Under the pieces are notes generated by a model that was given only the letters and a program-made list of their open reading frames with translations, made no database searches and was not told where the DNA came from. A stretch of DNA of 64,000 bases. It comes from Ziziphus jujuba. Its lineage: Eukaryota; Streptophyta; Magnoliopsida; Rosales; Rhamnaceae. Where the stretch lies: the NCBI RefSeq assembly GCF_031755915.1, contig NC_083382.1:7006001-7070000 (forward strand), in the 5' to 3' direction. Shown here piece after piece: positions 11,114-23,039 of this stretch; the first letter of the stretch is position 1, and each line of letters begins with the position of its first letter. A program made the position numbers and the translations under genes.

Positions 11114-14100
11114 TGTCAGGACCCGTCCAAAATTCCTCCCCGGAACCCTAGACAAGCCCTGATCCCAGGGAAACCCAACCGGACCCTCCAATGGAAAATC
11201 CGGCAGAACCTCCCCTAAGGGATGGACTTACCACATATTTCCTGCACAGAAAACACACTTCTATATTCATCCCCTTATTCCTCCTATGTTACTACAATGT
11301 AATTCCACAAATTTGCAACACTCCAAATTAATAACAGTAATCCAGAGCATAATCAATACATAAATGTCCAGTACAGTATACAGAGCATTATACAAATAAA
11401 TATGAAATTAATACAATGACCGACAAAGAAGTAATACAGGATGGAGAGGAAAAAGGAAAGGAGATGCTCCTTGGACTTTCGGCAAAGAACTGAGACGTCG
11501 GGCTCGCCCCGGACGATCAACGTCTCCCAAACCTGGTACCTATGGGAACGGAATTTAAAAATGTGAGATGTTAATCATCTCAGTGAGTGACTCTATCTAC
11601 TATACAATTATAATACCACGATAATTAAGTAGATAAATAATAATTAATTGGAAGTAATATTTTCTCTCAAAACCCTTACGATTCTCTCGGTTGGAAAAGT
11701 TTCCCTTTTAAAATATTTTCACAAAACCCTTTATTCATAATCCCCGAAAACCAAGGAATCAATTTATTCAACTAAATATCAAATAAAATATAATAAATCA
11801 AGCATTCCAAATTTATAATTAAAAAGAAATTAATTTATTGAATAATTAAGTAAAGGGAAAATTAAATCAATTTAAAATCCCCATTCAATTAAATAATAAA
11901 AACAGCATTAATCATATTCTTAATTCCAATGCAATTTCAAAATATTTATTTTAAAATCTCAGTTCTAAAAATCACTTGATACGCCCACTATATACCAGTG
12001 GCGCCAACAGTACCCAGCGTCCCAAGGTACCGCCAGACAAGATGTTATAGAAAGAAACCGGCATACGGTCGCGTGGCGTCCCACCGCGCCGCTGCAAACA
12101 GGCGTCCCGGCCATGGAGGGGCGGCCTACCCTCACCCGATGGCAAACACAGGACAACCCCATAAAATCACCTGCGCGCTACTCACACCCACCCGCGCGCT
12201 AATCACATCCGTGTACACACTAACCATATCACATATAAACAGAACACCAGTACATGTATGGTGCATCTAAAAATCATAAATCAATACATATCAAAATTTC
12301 AAATTTTCCATAAATATACTGGGTTTATCCCATCCAATTAAACTCGTAATTTTTCCAAAATTCCTTTATAATCATCGTCATAAATTCATCGCATAAATTC
12401 CATAATTTTCAAATCCACCAGCTCTCAAATCCACCAATTTAAATATTCAATTTTTTCCAATGGCATAAATATTTCTGAAATATAATAAATTAAATCACAT
12501 GATATTCCATGGGCATAATTATAAAAATTGAAACCACCAACTTAAATAAATATTTTCTTTGAAATATTTAAAAATCAAATTATGCCCAAAAATAATACTA
12601 AAATCCAAATACCACTAATTAAGGAAAACACATTGCTCATGCGTGGTAAATACAATTAAATCACAACAACTATTCAAAAATTCATTAATAATCCACATTT
12701 TCGTTTAGCAGCGATAAACATGTGTATACATATAAAATAATATTTTTCTCACAATTATTTTTAAATTCCACCACATGAGCAAAAATTCCAGATATCAAAT
12801 TAACACCAAATAAATATAATTAATCACCCCAAATAATTTTAAAGGTGGGTCACTCACCTCGAACACGCAATTATACCACGATCCACCATAGGATCGATTC
12901 CACAATTCACACATGCTCCTAAAACACAATTCACACACAGTCAAATAAATTAGTATTTTATTTGGGTAAATAATACTCGATACCCGGGGGGTTAAACACA
13001 AACGTTATCCAAAATTGACAAATTATATGTCTATGGAAAGCTTGTGATATGAGGATCACATTACCGACCTCCACTGAGCTCAATTCGACCGGCAGTGGCC
13101 GAAATTTGGCCGGAAAGATTCGACCGAGATTCAATTCCTCGTATCTCGGAAACCGCTTCGAATTTTGGAAATTGGAGGCCATATTTGGGATCAGAAGACC
13201 CAAAATAGGAGGAGAGGGGTGGCAATTTGGACTGGACTGGCCGGAAACGGCGAGAATCGCCGGAAAAATTCAAACCGCCTCCGCCGACTTCACCGGCCCG
13301 ATTTGGGCGCGTCGCCGGCCGGCCGGCCTCCAAATTTGGCTGGTGAGCTAACTGGCATGTGGTCTTGGACGGTGGCCGGCGCGTGGATCCTCCCGGTGGC
13401 CGGTGAGAACAAAAACGGTGAGGCCGAGAGGGAGAAAGGAAAGGAAAGGAAGAAGAAAGAAGAAGAAGGACGAAATTCCCCCCGTGTCCCCCCCTTTTTT
13501 TCCCCACGTGGGGAGAAGAATAGAAAAAGAAAAAGAAAAAGAAAAAGGAAAATTAAATTAAATTAAATAATTAAATAATATTAAAAAATAATATTATTAT
13601 ATAAAACAACAATAATAAAATAATATGATATTAAACATGGTTGACATGTGGCATCTCAACATGGTGACACATGGTCACATTTATTAAGTCACACGTGGCA
13701 CATCGTTACACGTTTAAAAATAATATTAAAATAATACAGTATTTGAAAAACTCTACAGGTCCATAACTTTCAAACCACATGTCCAAATCGGACGTGCCGC
13801 TAGTCTACGGACTCATATTGACGAGCACTTCACAACCATGCATGAGTCAAAGCTCAACTTTGCATGAATAAAAAGTCAACTCCGGCACCCCTTGGACAGT
13901 TTGGACCTCAACTTGTTTTGCTCATAACTTTCAAATCGTAGCTCCGTTTTCAACGTGCTACTAGTCTACGAACTTGTGCCAACGTGTACTTCGTAATGGT
14001 ACCTCAGTCAACCTAGAATTCCAACCGGAACAAAGAGTCAACTTTTGACCCCTTCGGTTAACGGTCACGGGTCAACCTCCGTCAAAGTTGGAAAATTTTC

Positions 14101-14126
14101 GGTGTACTTCGGGACGGGGTGTTACA
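11114..14126 (-). mobile_element. Solo LTR of a large (Gypsy-like) retrotransposon
   Basis: The segment begins TGTCAGGACCC and ends GGACGGGGTGTTACA, so it has TG...CA ends. Read on the - strand it starts TGTAACACCCCGTCCC, a very common start of plant Gypsy LTRs. At 3013 bp with no gag-pol frame it is best read as a solo LTR. It contains a GC-rich block (about 13050-13460) full of ccgg repeats, unlike everything around it, and related segments near 13760-13800 and 13925-13980 (actttcaaa, tagtctacg). The immediate flanks (atcaac and tagaac) do not give a clean 5-bp duplication, so it may have arisen by recombination between two elements. It interrupts the MULE and so is younger than it. Confidence 0.65.
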
Positions 14127-14974
14127 TAGAACCTCTAATTTTTTTAAAAAAAATATAATTGCAAAAATTCAATGAGTATTTTATATCATAATTCACTTGA
14201 TGACAAGCCTTCTGCTTTTAGTATATCCAAAAATTGCATTTCTGTTGGATTTAGTTTACATGAGATGCATTAAAAAAAAAAAAAAAAAAAAGATTTATTG
14301 TTTGGCCTCACTTTGCACTGATAAGATATAATTTCTATTTTCTTATTTAATTTGGTGACTGTAACTATGAGCCCAAAAGGAATCCCAGATGATACTAGAG
14401 GTGGTATATATCTGCTGATTAAAATGGAAAATGATCAACATTCAAACTGATAGATTGGTCAAGTAAGAGGAAGAAGTCATTGTTAATTATAATTAATGCC
14501 TTATTTATTATGCTAAATAAATTCAAACAATATGCTGCAAAGCCTATATTTAGTTTTTTTTTTTTTTTTGGGTCATATTTTATGTTTTTTTTTTTTCATC
14601 AATGTTTCATGAGAGAGTTAAGTACGACTTTGTACTGCAATAACTATATTATTTTACCATCAACATTTTTCTTTTCTCAAATTTTGTTGAAAGCATTCTG
14701 AAAATTTTGCTAAACATATAGATATAAAAAGAAATATCGTGCTACTATCTTAAAAGTTGATACTGAAGGTGAATATGTAGTTTATACTATTCTAGGTTGT
14801 TAACATTGTAAAACTTTTTGTTAGAACATTTGTCGGTGTGACGACAATGTTTATCTTGCATGGTTAGAATGTGAAATTATCTGTAATAAAAAGCTGCATT
14901 TTTGTTGAATTTTAATGGGAGGTTTGAATGTGAAACCATAATGTTTAATATGTGTTACAACCATAGATTATCCT
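14127..14974. other. MULE interior, no coding sequence recognised
   Basis: AT-rich sequence with an A20 run at 14272-14291 and T-runs near 14550 and 14590. An open frame at 14480-14701 is low complexity and is not called. Confidence 0.4.
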
Positions 14975-15317
14975 TAGGAAGCAATGCCACATGCCTATGT
15001 TATGTTGCCTTATTTATTGCGGGTTGCATACTTCTACAAAGAGCAGACAGATTTTGTAAAGTCCATTGATGAGTTTATCTGTGCATTGGCAAAAGTTGCC
15101 CTCAGCAAACCAATGGGTAAAGCCCCTTAACACTTACATGTTTATTGCATAAATTTTAACTATTGAATATGGTTGTAATTATATTATTGTTCATTTTTTT
15201 GCTCAAGTCCATGGAGTTTTTATATGCTAAATTACCATTGAGTTTCACACAAGATAATATATTGTTCTTTAGGAGGAAGTATGTTTATGAGGCTTACAAC
15301 AAAGAACTAAGCATATG
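14975..15317 (+). pseudogene. Ulp1-type protease fragment, copy 1
   Basis: One frame from about 14980 reads EAMPHAYVMLPYLLRVAYFY, then KEQTDFVKSIDEFICALAKV. After an intron-like gap with a gtaaagcccctta start, the homologous tail LSFTQDNILFFRRKYVYEAY runs to a TGA at 15315-15317. It aligns codon for codon with copy 2. The place of the catalytic motif is changed: where copy 2 has DDCGMF this copy reads KSMEFL, so the nucleophile Cys is gone. It is degenerate and part of the MULE. Confidence 0.55.
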
Positions 15318-15584
15318 AGTTTAGGTTGATGATTCATGAACAGCATAATATCATTTTTACTTCTTTGTTGTTGTTACTTTCATTATGTTTATAGATGCAT
15401 TGTTTTTCTTATATTAACATTTTAAATGTAAAGATAATGCTGGATTATTTTGATATTCATTTATCAAAGATAATGATGGGTTTTGGTGTAAAGATATCTA
15501 ATTAACAGTCTACATAATGTGGCTTATTTATTATAATTCCATTTTTCACAAACCCCTTATATGTAGCTCAATTCAAGCTTCTGG

Positions 15585-15665
15585 ATAATTTTCCGCTTGT
15601 CGAAAAAAATTTTCTCCAAGTGGAAAGCATTTTTCTCCTGTCAGAAAATATTTTTCTCCAAATAA
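15585..15665. repeat. Short palindromic motif array (small)
   Basis: Three to four units of the type ttttc(c/t)-4-7 nt-ggaaa, for example ttttctccaagtggaaa, lie head to tail between the two Ulp1-like fragments. It is the same motif as the larger array at 16548-16800. Confidence 0.6.
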
Positions 15666-16011
15666 AGAAGTTTTAAAGGCCAGGTGTCCTATATGTGGCT
15701 ATTGTGATTTTGGGTAACTAATAATTTATTTTGTTCTAGGTATACATTGAGCAGTGTTATGGAAAGTTCCTCGTCAATCCATCTAAGTTCCAATTCTCAT
15801 ATACAATGCAAGAATATGTATTAGGGATTTGAATGAAGGAGTCGAAGCGATGAAATGCGTAAATCATGTACAATATACATGTCCAAATTGTGTAATGTTA
15901 ACTATAAATTTATTCATGTGCCTTCCTTTATTTGTTGTGCTAACTGAAATCCTGTAATATATTGACAGTTGTTGATTCCACTAAATAAGTGCAACTAAAT
16001 AACTGAAATCC

Positions 16012-16315
16012 TTTTATGAGCAGCGGACGGATCTTGTAGACTCCATTGATGAGTTTACATGTGAATTGGCACAAAATTTCCCTCAGCAAAGTAACGGGTA
16101 AAGCCCCTTAATATGTACATGTTTGTTGAATAAATATTAACTATTGAATATGGTTCTGATAATACTAATATATGTTATAATAATTGTTTTTTTGTAGTGA
16201 TGATTGTGGCATGTTTTTACATGCTAGATTATCAGTGACATTCACACAAGATGACATAGAGTTCTTTAGGAGAAAGTATGCATATGAAGCTTACAACAAA
16301 GAACTAAGCATATGA
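16012..16315 (+). pseudogene. Ulp1-type (C48) protease C-terminus, copy 2
   Basis: Exon part up to 16097 reads EQRTDLVDSIDEFTCELAQN and ends FPQQSNG. A 100-bp intron (16098-16197, gtaaag...ttttgtag) is removed and the frame continues DDCGMFLHARLSVTFTQDD to a TGA at 16313-16315. The N-G-D-D-C-G-x-F box is the nucleophile motif of Ulp1/SENP SUMO proteases, preceded by the P-Q-Q glutamine that helps form the oxyanion hole. The upstream His/Asp half of the domain is not readable, and the 15720-15960 stretch holds only scraps. Plant MULEs of the Kaonashi type carry such domains. I call it a fragment with an intact active-site tail rather than a working gene. Confidence 0.6.
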
Positions 16316-16547
16316 GCTGGGTGGTGATGCATTTTTCTTTCCTTTTGTCATGTTTATAGATGCATATTCTTTATTATATTAGACTTTTAATTGTAAAGAT
16401 AATGGTGACTTATAATGTTCATTTAACAAAGATAACGATATGTTATTCATGTAAGGATAATTAATTGATCTTATAAAAAATGTGCCATGTTTATTTATTA
16501 GAATTCCATTATGCACAAACGTCTTACGAGCTCAACTGCAAATTCTA

Positions 16548-16800
16548 AAAACTTTTCCGCTAGTCAGAAAATATTTTCTCTAGATGGAAAACTTTTCCTC
16601 CTGGAGGAAAAATTTTCCACCAGTTGGAAATCCCATATGGAGATCAATTGAAGCCTCTGGATAAATTTCCGCAGGTGGAAAATTTTTGCTCCAAGTGGAA
16701 ATAGTTTTCCTCCTGTTGGAAAGAATTTCCTCCAAGCGGAAATTGTTGAATAATTTTTTCTCCTATTAGAAACTAATTTCCTCCACTTGGAAAATCAATT
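16548..16800. repeat. Array of about ten short palindromes
   Basis: Units such as ttttcctcctggaggaaaa, ttttccaccagttggaaa, tttccgcaggtggaaaa and tttcctccaagcggaaa follow each other with 2-6 nt spacers, broken once near 16640. Each is TTTTCC, a 5-8 nt centre, then GGAAA, so each can fold on itself. Related units lie at 15585-15665 and 19860-19940. Confidence 0.7.
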
Positions 16801-17146
16801 TCTAATAGATTATTTAAGTTAATAGTGGGGTAAAAAAATTGAGAGTGGAGACAAATATTATATAAGATGAAGATGGAATTAACAAAAAATGTATTGACAT
16901 TTGAAATCAATAACCATTTTAAATAAAAGAAAAAATGATATATGTTTGTTTTTCTTTTCAAAATCATTTGGACATTTCATAAAATGATATGTAAACTAAA
17001 GATTTAAAATCAACTCCAGAAAGCCTCTTTTCATTTGGGATTAAATTCAAAAAAAAAATTGCTAATAAATCTTCCACCGTGGAGTAGAAAATATTATATC
17101 TAATATATGAAATAATTATCAAAATATATTAAACCATAACATTAAA

Positions 17147-19720
17147 TTAAAACTTTCTAATTCGAAGCATAAGACAATGGATTCGTACATCTCTGCCTAT
17201 AATGTTTACACCACCGCATCGGCTACATCTACATCCAATAACATCTTCACCTTCGGATGGTATGCGTTGCATCCTCGGCCTACCGGCTCGCCTACATGTC
17301 CATCTTGATGGAAGAACAATACGACTTGTCACGTCATCCAGGACATGCCACTGTTTTTCATCTAACAAAGGGTAAATGGACTCAGCATAAGCTGCATGAT
17401 ATGCATCCGTGGTGTAGTAATGAGAACACATGCCATAAGGAGCAATTTTGCGGTCTCTGCAAACGGCAATACAATGATCACAAGGATATTGATCAAGATC
17501 GAAGACTTTATATGAGCATGTTTTTTATTGGAGATTAACTGTACCCCTCAAACTCCCACATTCCATAAGAAATTCATGCATAGTAATGGCTTTCACACAT
17601 AGTCCGATGAACTCCAAATTTCGTAGTTTGAGTTGCTCTTCCATATGGTCAGTCATAGGCTTCGTCAATTTTGCACCTGCAGTACGTCGCTCATAAAACC
17701 ACCTTTGCAGTAAATCCCTTATGTGCTCTATTAATACTACTATTGGCATCTCTCTAGTATCTAGCAAAATGTCATTCAAGCTTTCTGCAATATTGGTGGT
17801 CATGATAGTGTACCTTCTACATGGACAAAGAGAACGTGCCCACCTTGTAGGGTCATATGATCAAATGTACTGGGCAGCCCTACTGTTTTTTGCCTCAATT
17901 TGCCCCATATAAAACTCAAAATCTTCAACTAAATATGCACTAGCTGTGAGCATGAAACATTGTATTATTGATTCATCTTTCGCATGTCCATTTGCTTTAA
18001 TATTTCTGCTTATATGGTACGTGCACAACGCATGGTATGCATTGGGAAAAACTTTGCGGAATGCCGTTTCAATAGCAGGGTGTCTATCACTCACAAATAC
18101 CAAATCCGGAAAATCTCTGATGGCATCCTTGAGGTTTTGGAAAAACCATGTATATGTTTGCTCGTTCTCTCCATCTCCAATGCTGAAAGCCAAAGGATAT
18201 ATTTGCTTATTGTCATCCATGCCCGATGCAATATACATGTACCCTTTTGTATTTCCCTTTCAATGTAGTTGCATCAACAGCCAACATGGGTCTTATGTGG
18301 GATTTAAATCCCCTAATGCTTGCTCCAATCGCCATAAAGAAATATACAAAATTGTTATTGTCGTCTGTTTTGATACGTGTAACAGTCTCAGGATTCTTCG
18401 ACACTAACTTATACAGTAGGTAGGTAACTTAGCAAAATTCTCCTCTGAAGATACCCTAACACTGTTAAGTGCATACTCTTTACCTCTCCATGCTTTGTTG
18501 TAACTTATATTCACCCCATATTTTTGCAAAAAATCATGTTAAATTTCTTTGCGTTTGTAAACACGTGCAATACCTTCATATTTAGATTTGATACATTGCC
18601 CGATAACTCGACTACTGACCTGCTTATGTTCTCGATGCACGATATCTAATGAGCAACTGTGTACATTATCAAAAATTCTCACAACAAATATTTCTCCATT
18701 TTTAAATGTGGTTGCACGTAGTCCCCATTTACAAATATTTTCCAAGCATACAACCTCATACCGTTGTGTAGTTGACCGTGTCACCTTGAACTCCTTATTT
18801 TCTCACATGCAATAGATACTCAGTTTATTCTGTAAGTCACGTTTGTTGCAAAATAATTGTCCAACTACTATGCTCTCACAACCAATGAACTTTGATGAAA
18901 ATATGGCCATAGAACCACTTCTGTTGCTCGATGATATGTGGTCACTTGTAGCACGATGAACCCTAACATCATCAACTCCTTCATTGTTCATTTTAGGATG
19001 CATATCATTATTATTGTCCGGCAACTCATGATCAAAATCTACATCATTATGATCAACATCATCCCCTGCTGCATTGTAATTCTCATCATGATCAATATTA
19101 TGCAACTGCTCATACTCCTCATTGTTAGGAAACCGTTCAGCATAGTCACCTCCAACATCAACTCCTTCGTGGATGTTAAATGATGTTCAGGCCCCACGAA
19201 CATCAACTTGATCTCTAAACTGAGTTTCTTAAACCATAATTTCCTGAGATGTAGCCTGAATAGGTTCAGTACCTGAAACTTGTCGTAGAAGAACACCAAT
19301 TGGAGGACAAGAAAAAGAATGAAGATTACTCCCACTATCCGAAGCAAATGCTGTTTGATGAATATTTTTGCATACATGTTCAACTTTCGAAATCACCTCA
19401 ACATACAATGGAGGCCGCATCATTGTCATCTCTCCATTCCTCACTTCTTGAAGAAAGTATTTCACATCCCTATCACATTGTATTTCTGTAGGATCCAACT
19501 TTTCTGCATATCGTCTATATATCCATTTTAGTTTTAGCAAATATTCATTTCGATCTATCTCAATAGAATTGAAAATCTAATCCTTTAACTCTGATTTTGT
19601 GCATCTCTTGCCGACGGAAACCATTATATTTTTACCATTTCGATACTCCCAATTACCATCATCATTTTGTACCAATGTTCCATTGTATAAAACCGCAATT
19701 ACAATATCATCATCTTCCAT
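17147..19720 (-). pseudogene. MULE transposase, multiply broken
   Basis: From an ATG at 19720 the - strand reads an N-terminus MEDDDIVIAVLYNGTLVQND typical of plant MULE transposases. A MuDR-type zinc-finger-like segment follows (CKWGLRA...CSLDIVHREHKQ, about 18620-18760), then the catalytic core around GMDDNKQIYPLAFSIGD and VSDRHPAIETAF (18050-18240), then MTTNIAESLND, and a SWIM-like finger (CSYKVFD...CDHC, about 17440-17515) in which the second Cys is Tyr. Lesions seen: TAG at codon 48 (19577-19579), a shift between 19229 and 19105, a TAA near 18538, one base missing near 18415, one extra A near 18250, TGA at 17861-17863 and TAA at 17525-17527. Function is lost. It lies antisense to the Ulp1-like fragments. 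Confidence 0.8.
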
Positions 19721-20481
19721 TTTACTACAAAATAAAATTAATAACGTTAAACTAAATCAATAAATATATAAAATTTTGAATAATACTAAACAAACATATT
19801 AACTATATTAAAAAAGTTGATTCTGTTTTTTTTTTTTTTTTTGGCCAAATATAGTTTTTTCCTACTAGCGGAAAATTTGCGAAAATTAGCGGAAAACTTG
19901 CGAAAACTGACAAACTGGAGAAAAATGGCGGAAGTTCATCTTTTCCCCCAAATTTCCTCCGTTTTTACTGTTTTTCACAATTTTTCAATTTTGCACAAAA
20001 TTTTTCCCATTTTCAAACCATATGCCACCTAAATATCTTTAAAATCACATATAACAGCTCATAAATTAATTTCTTACATACCCATATTAAATAAAAAGCT
20101 TAAAAATTCCAAAACTAACAAAAAATACAAGAAAAAAGAGAAAGAGAAAAAAGGAAAAAAAAAAAAAAACACATATTTCCTTACTTTCATCTAATAAGAA
20201 AAAAAGATAAAATTTTTACCTGAGTTTAGTTTCAGATATGAGAAAATACAAAAAAATTAGAGTGAGAGGAGATGAGATGCAAAGAGTGGCCTGTTAGAGA
20301 AACCCTTACATGAACGGCTGTGTAGAGGAAGAAGTAAAGAATAAAAAAAGCCTTTTGCGTAATTTTCAATTTTATTAAGGGTATTTTTGTTCCAAGGTAG
20401 CTATTTTTTTTTTAAAAAAAAAAAAAATTTGCTATTCTTCAATCATGTTACGGGGTGGCTATTTTTCGAAATAACCTTTAA
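19721..20481. other. Right arm of the MULE
   Basis: Holds the leader of the transposase, a motif array (agcggaaaatttgcgaaaa repeated, 19865-19940), and the right terminal inverted repeat (about 20290-20481) that mirrors 10372-10560. Confidence 0.55.
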
Positions 20482-22928
20482 AAGTGTAAGTTTCTGTTCG
20501 CAAATTTGTTTGCATCTTGTAATAGCAAATTTCACTCAAATAATTATATTTAAACCTTGTAGTTTTGAAAAATTACATTAATCATTTTCTAATTTTTAAT
20601 ATATATTAAAATAATTTCATTTGTTGGTATTTTTAATTAATTTTTATAGTTTAAAGTTATATAAAAGTTAAAAATTAATATTTTATAATTCAATAAGATT
20701 ATAAAAATATAATTTTAATCTTTAACAGTTAAAATTAAATAATAAAAATTAATAAATGAAATTTAAATAATAATTTTTAAAAAAATATGAGATTTAAATA
20801 AAAGTAAATTAAATTAAAAAGGTCTAAATTTTTTTTCCATTTTTTCAACTCTGTTATCTTGCCATGTGACACTCGACGTTCTTTGAGCATCTTTGCATGT
20901 TCTCGGAGATTGGTAGTTGTCCATTGATAATCATAACATCACGAGGAAGAAGCATGATCTTATATGCATCATTACATGGCAATAAGCTTGTTCTAAATTA
21001 CCAACAGAGAGTTGTTAAAATTTTTTCTAGTAATTACTTTAGTTAATGTCAAAAACAGAACAATTAGTTAGTTGCTGTTTTGTAATGATGTTTTATATTA
21101 CGCACTTGCCTTCGTTGGGTTTTTATTTTAAACTTGTTTTATATATTTTTAAATGTAGGTTTTAAATTAAAATATTCGATTGACTATTAAGAAAATTGTT
21201 AAACGAATACGTCTCGAAAATATTCGAGGAATAATCTTAAGTCTCATATTTTTTTAATTTCTTACTCCTGGTGATCGAGAAGGTGGTGGAAGTCACTATT
21301 CCTAATTCCACAAGGAGTATGCATTTTTCCGCCCGCTTCCCTTTTGAAAAAATTATTAACTTTATTACTCGATCGTCATAGATATTGGGAGGCTTTGCGG
21401 TAAACACCAACTCAACTTTGATACAACTCAAAACATCTTCATAAACTCTTCTAATTTTTTTTTTCTTTAAAAAAAAAAAAAATGCAATTACAATGAAACA
21501 CTGCAATAAACTCTTTTATTTAATAACAAATATCAATCTACATAAATGAAATATTACCACATTCGTTTAGTTCTGCAGAATGTCCAAAATAAAGCCGTCC
21601 ACAAAAATACTAATCTCTTTTCTGAAAACAGATGCTTTCTAAAGTAGAAAATAGCATTGAAGATGCTCTAAAGAGAACCATATAAAGGCAGCCATAGAGA
21701 GTATTCACATGTACCAAATTCAATCCCCGGTAGAACCAAAAGGAACCATCAAAATGATGCTAACAGCTAAAGTGTACTGAATAATTCTTCTTCTGAGCTA
21801 CCCCCCATACGTCATCATTTTTGCTTCCACTACTAAAAAAGATCAATCTTTGCTTCCACAAATAAAAAAGATGATTTTTTTTAGCACTTATCTATAGAGG
21901 ACACCCAAAAGCTCAAGCATTGACAAAAAATCTGACACTTTCACTAGTAGACTAGAAGCAGAAATCATGAATGGAGATACAAAGAGTCAACTACCAAGCC
22001 TACAAAGAGTAACCACCAAGCCTATTTTTTCAGCACCTATCTATAGAGGAAACCCAAAAGCTCAAGCATTGAAAAAAGGTCTTGACTCTTTCACTAGTAG
22101 ACTAGAAGCAGAAATCACGAATGGAGATACAAAGAGTAACTATCAAGCCTATTAACTAGTTCTTAATACACAAAGCCTAAGCAAATAGAAGAGCATGACT
22201 GGATATACTTCTGTAAATCTTTTCAATGATCGTAATTACTAAACTAGTTCCTTGCTTTCTGCCAAAACACTTCAAAATTTGCTAAATGGTGAAAATGACC
22301 AATACAAAACACATGAAAATAACGTACAAATTTAACTTCAAACTAATATCTAAGGAATTGTATACCACGGATATGGTACGGGGGTCATCTAGGTCCGGTT
22401 TCCACAATAGCAAGGCAATTGAACTCTGAAGAAGTTGACTCCCTTGAATTTAAAAATTGGGTAGCAAATGATGCGACAAAAGAAACAACCTAAAAGGTAT
22501 GAAATCTCCACCACCCACTCCATGCCAAAGTAATGGCACATAAAGAAACTGATTTGATTTTATTAATGGTTAACACTGTACTGAAGCATCCGTGTACAGT
22601 CTAAAGAATAGCTACAACTATGCACCATATTTTGGCATTTGAAGATTTACTTCAAAGGTAAAAGAGATCGACAAACAGTATCAAAATGCTAAGCAAAATT
22701 TTTATATGTCAGTGTGACTACCATGAGTGATATTCAATACAACACCCGTAACAAAAAACTTAAACTATAGTAATTCCATTAAAATCATATGTAGCTAAGT
22801 GGATAAAATTTCAAAAGTTCATAAACACCAGAAACACTCCAAAATTAGGGCTATCAAATCTTCATTTAGGCTCAATAAAAAACCCAAAAGCCAAATAAAA
22901 ATGCAGCCATTAAATCCTAACAAAATTG

Positions 22929-22964
<36 letters not shown>

Positions 22965-23039
22965 CTTCTTTGATCAAGAAAAAGCATATCCTAACCTCTC
23001 TAGCCATTAATCCTTCCCGCAGGCATTATCTCTATCAAT
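20482..23039. other. Intergenic and likely 3' UTR side of PMD1
   Basis: No coding gene is recognised. 20482-21530 is AT-rich. 21550-22760 is less AT-rich and contains a 149-bp tandem duplication. A possible - strand polyadenylation signal (ttaataaaatc read in reverse) sits near 22557-22566, so part of 22560-23039 may be the PMD1 3' UTR. A (TA)12 run lies at 22938-22963. Confidence 0.4.
21883..22150. repeat. 149-bp tandem duplication
   Basis: agcac(t/c)tatctatagagga at 21883 recurs at 22032. Both are followed by acccaaaagctcaagcattg, a cactagtagactagaagcag block and atggagatacaaagagt. A shorter duplication of ctttgcttccac(t)a...aaaaaga lies immediately upstream. Confidence 0.85.

Larger units (their letters stand above)
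10372..20481. mobile_element. Decayed Mutator-like element (MULE) carrying Ulp1-like protease remnants
   Basis: Left end gggttttttttgaaaaataa and the reversed right end ggttatttcgaaaaatag both continue into ccacc. Further in, both arms share an aaaaggctttttgtttattc / aaaaggctttttttattc block, so the terminal inverted repeats span about 180 bp. Inside are a MULE transposase pseudogene on the - strand next to the right arm, two Ulp1-type protease tails on the + strand, arrays of short palindromes, and a nested LTR in the left arm. Flanks tttaccatt and tttaaaagt could be a degenerate 9-bp target duplication. The architecture (transposase plus C48 protease) matches the Kaonashi/CUMULE type of MULE. 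All genes are broken, so it is not autonomous now. Confidence 0.7.

Noticed and set aside
13061..13507. 148-codon open frame on the - strand (and 133 codons on + at 13165-13566)
   Set aside because: They lie in the GC-rich core of the LTR, where stops are rare by composition. Overlapping frames on both strands and no domain argue against a gene.
16548..16800. Possible CRISPR-like array
   Set aside because: Units are imperfect palindromes with 2-6 nt gaps and no spacers of constant length, in a plant transposon.
17946..18407. 153-codon + strand frame
   Set aside because: It is the shadow of the MULE transposase core on the - strand, where catalytic-core motifs are readable.
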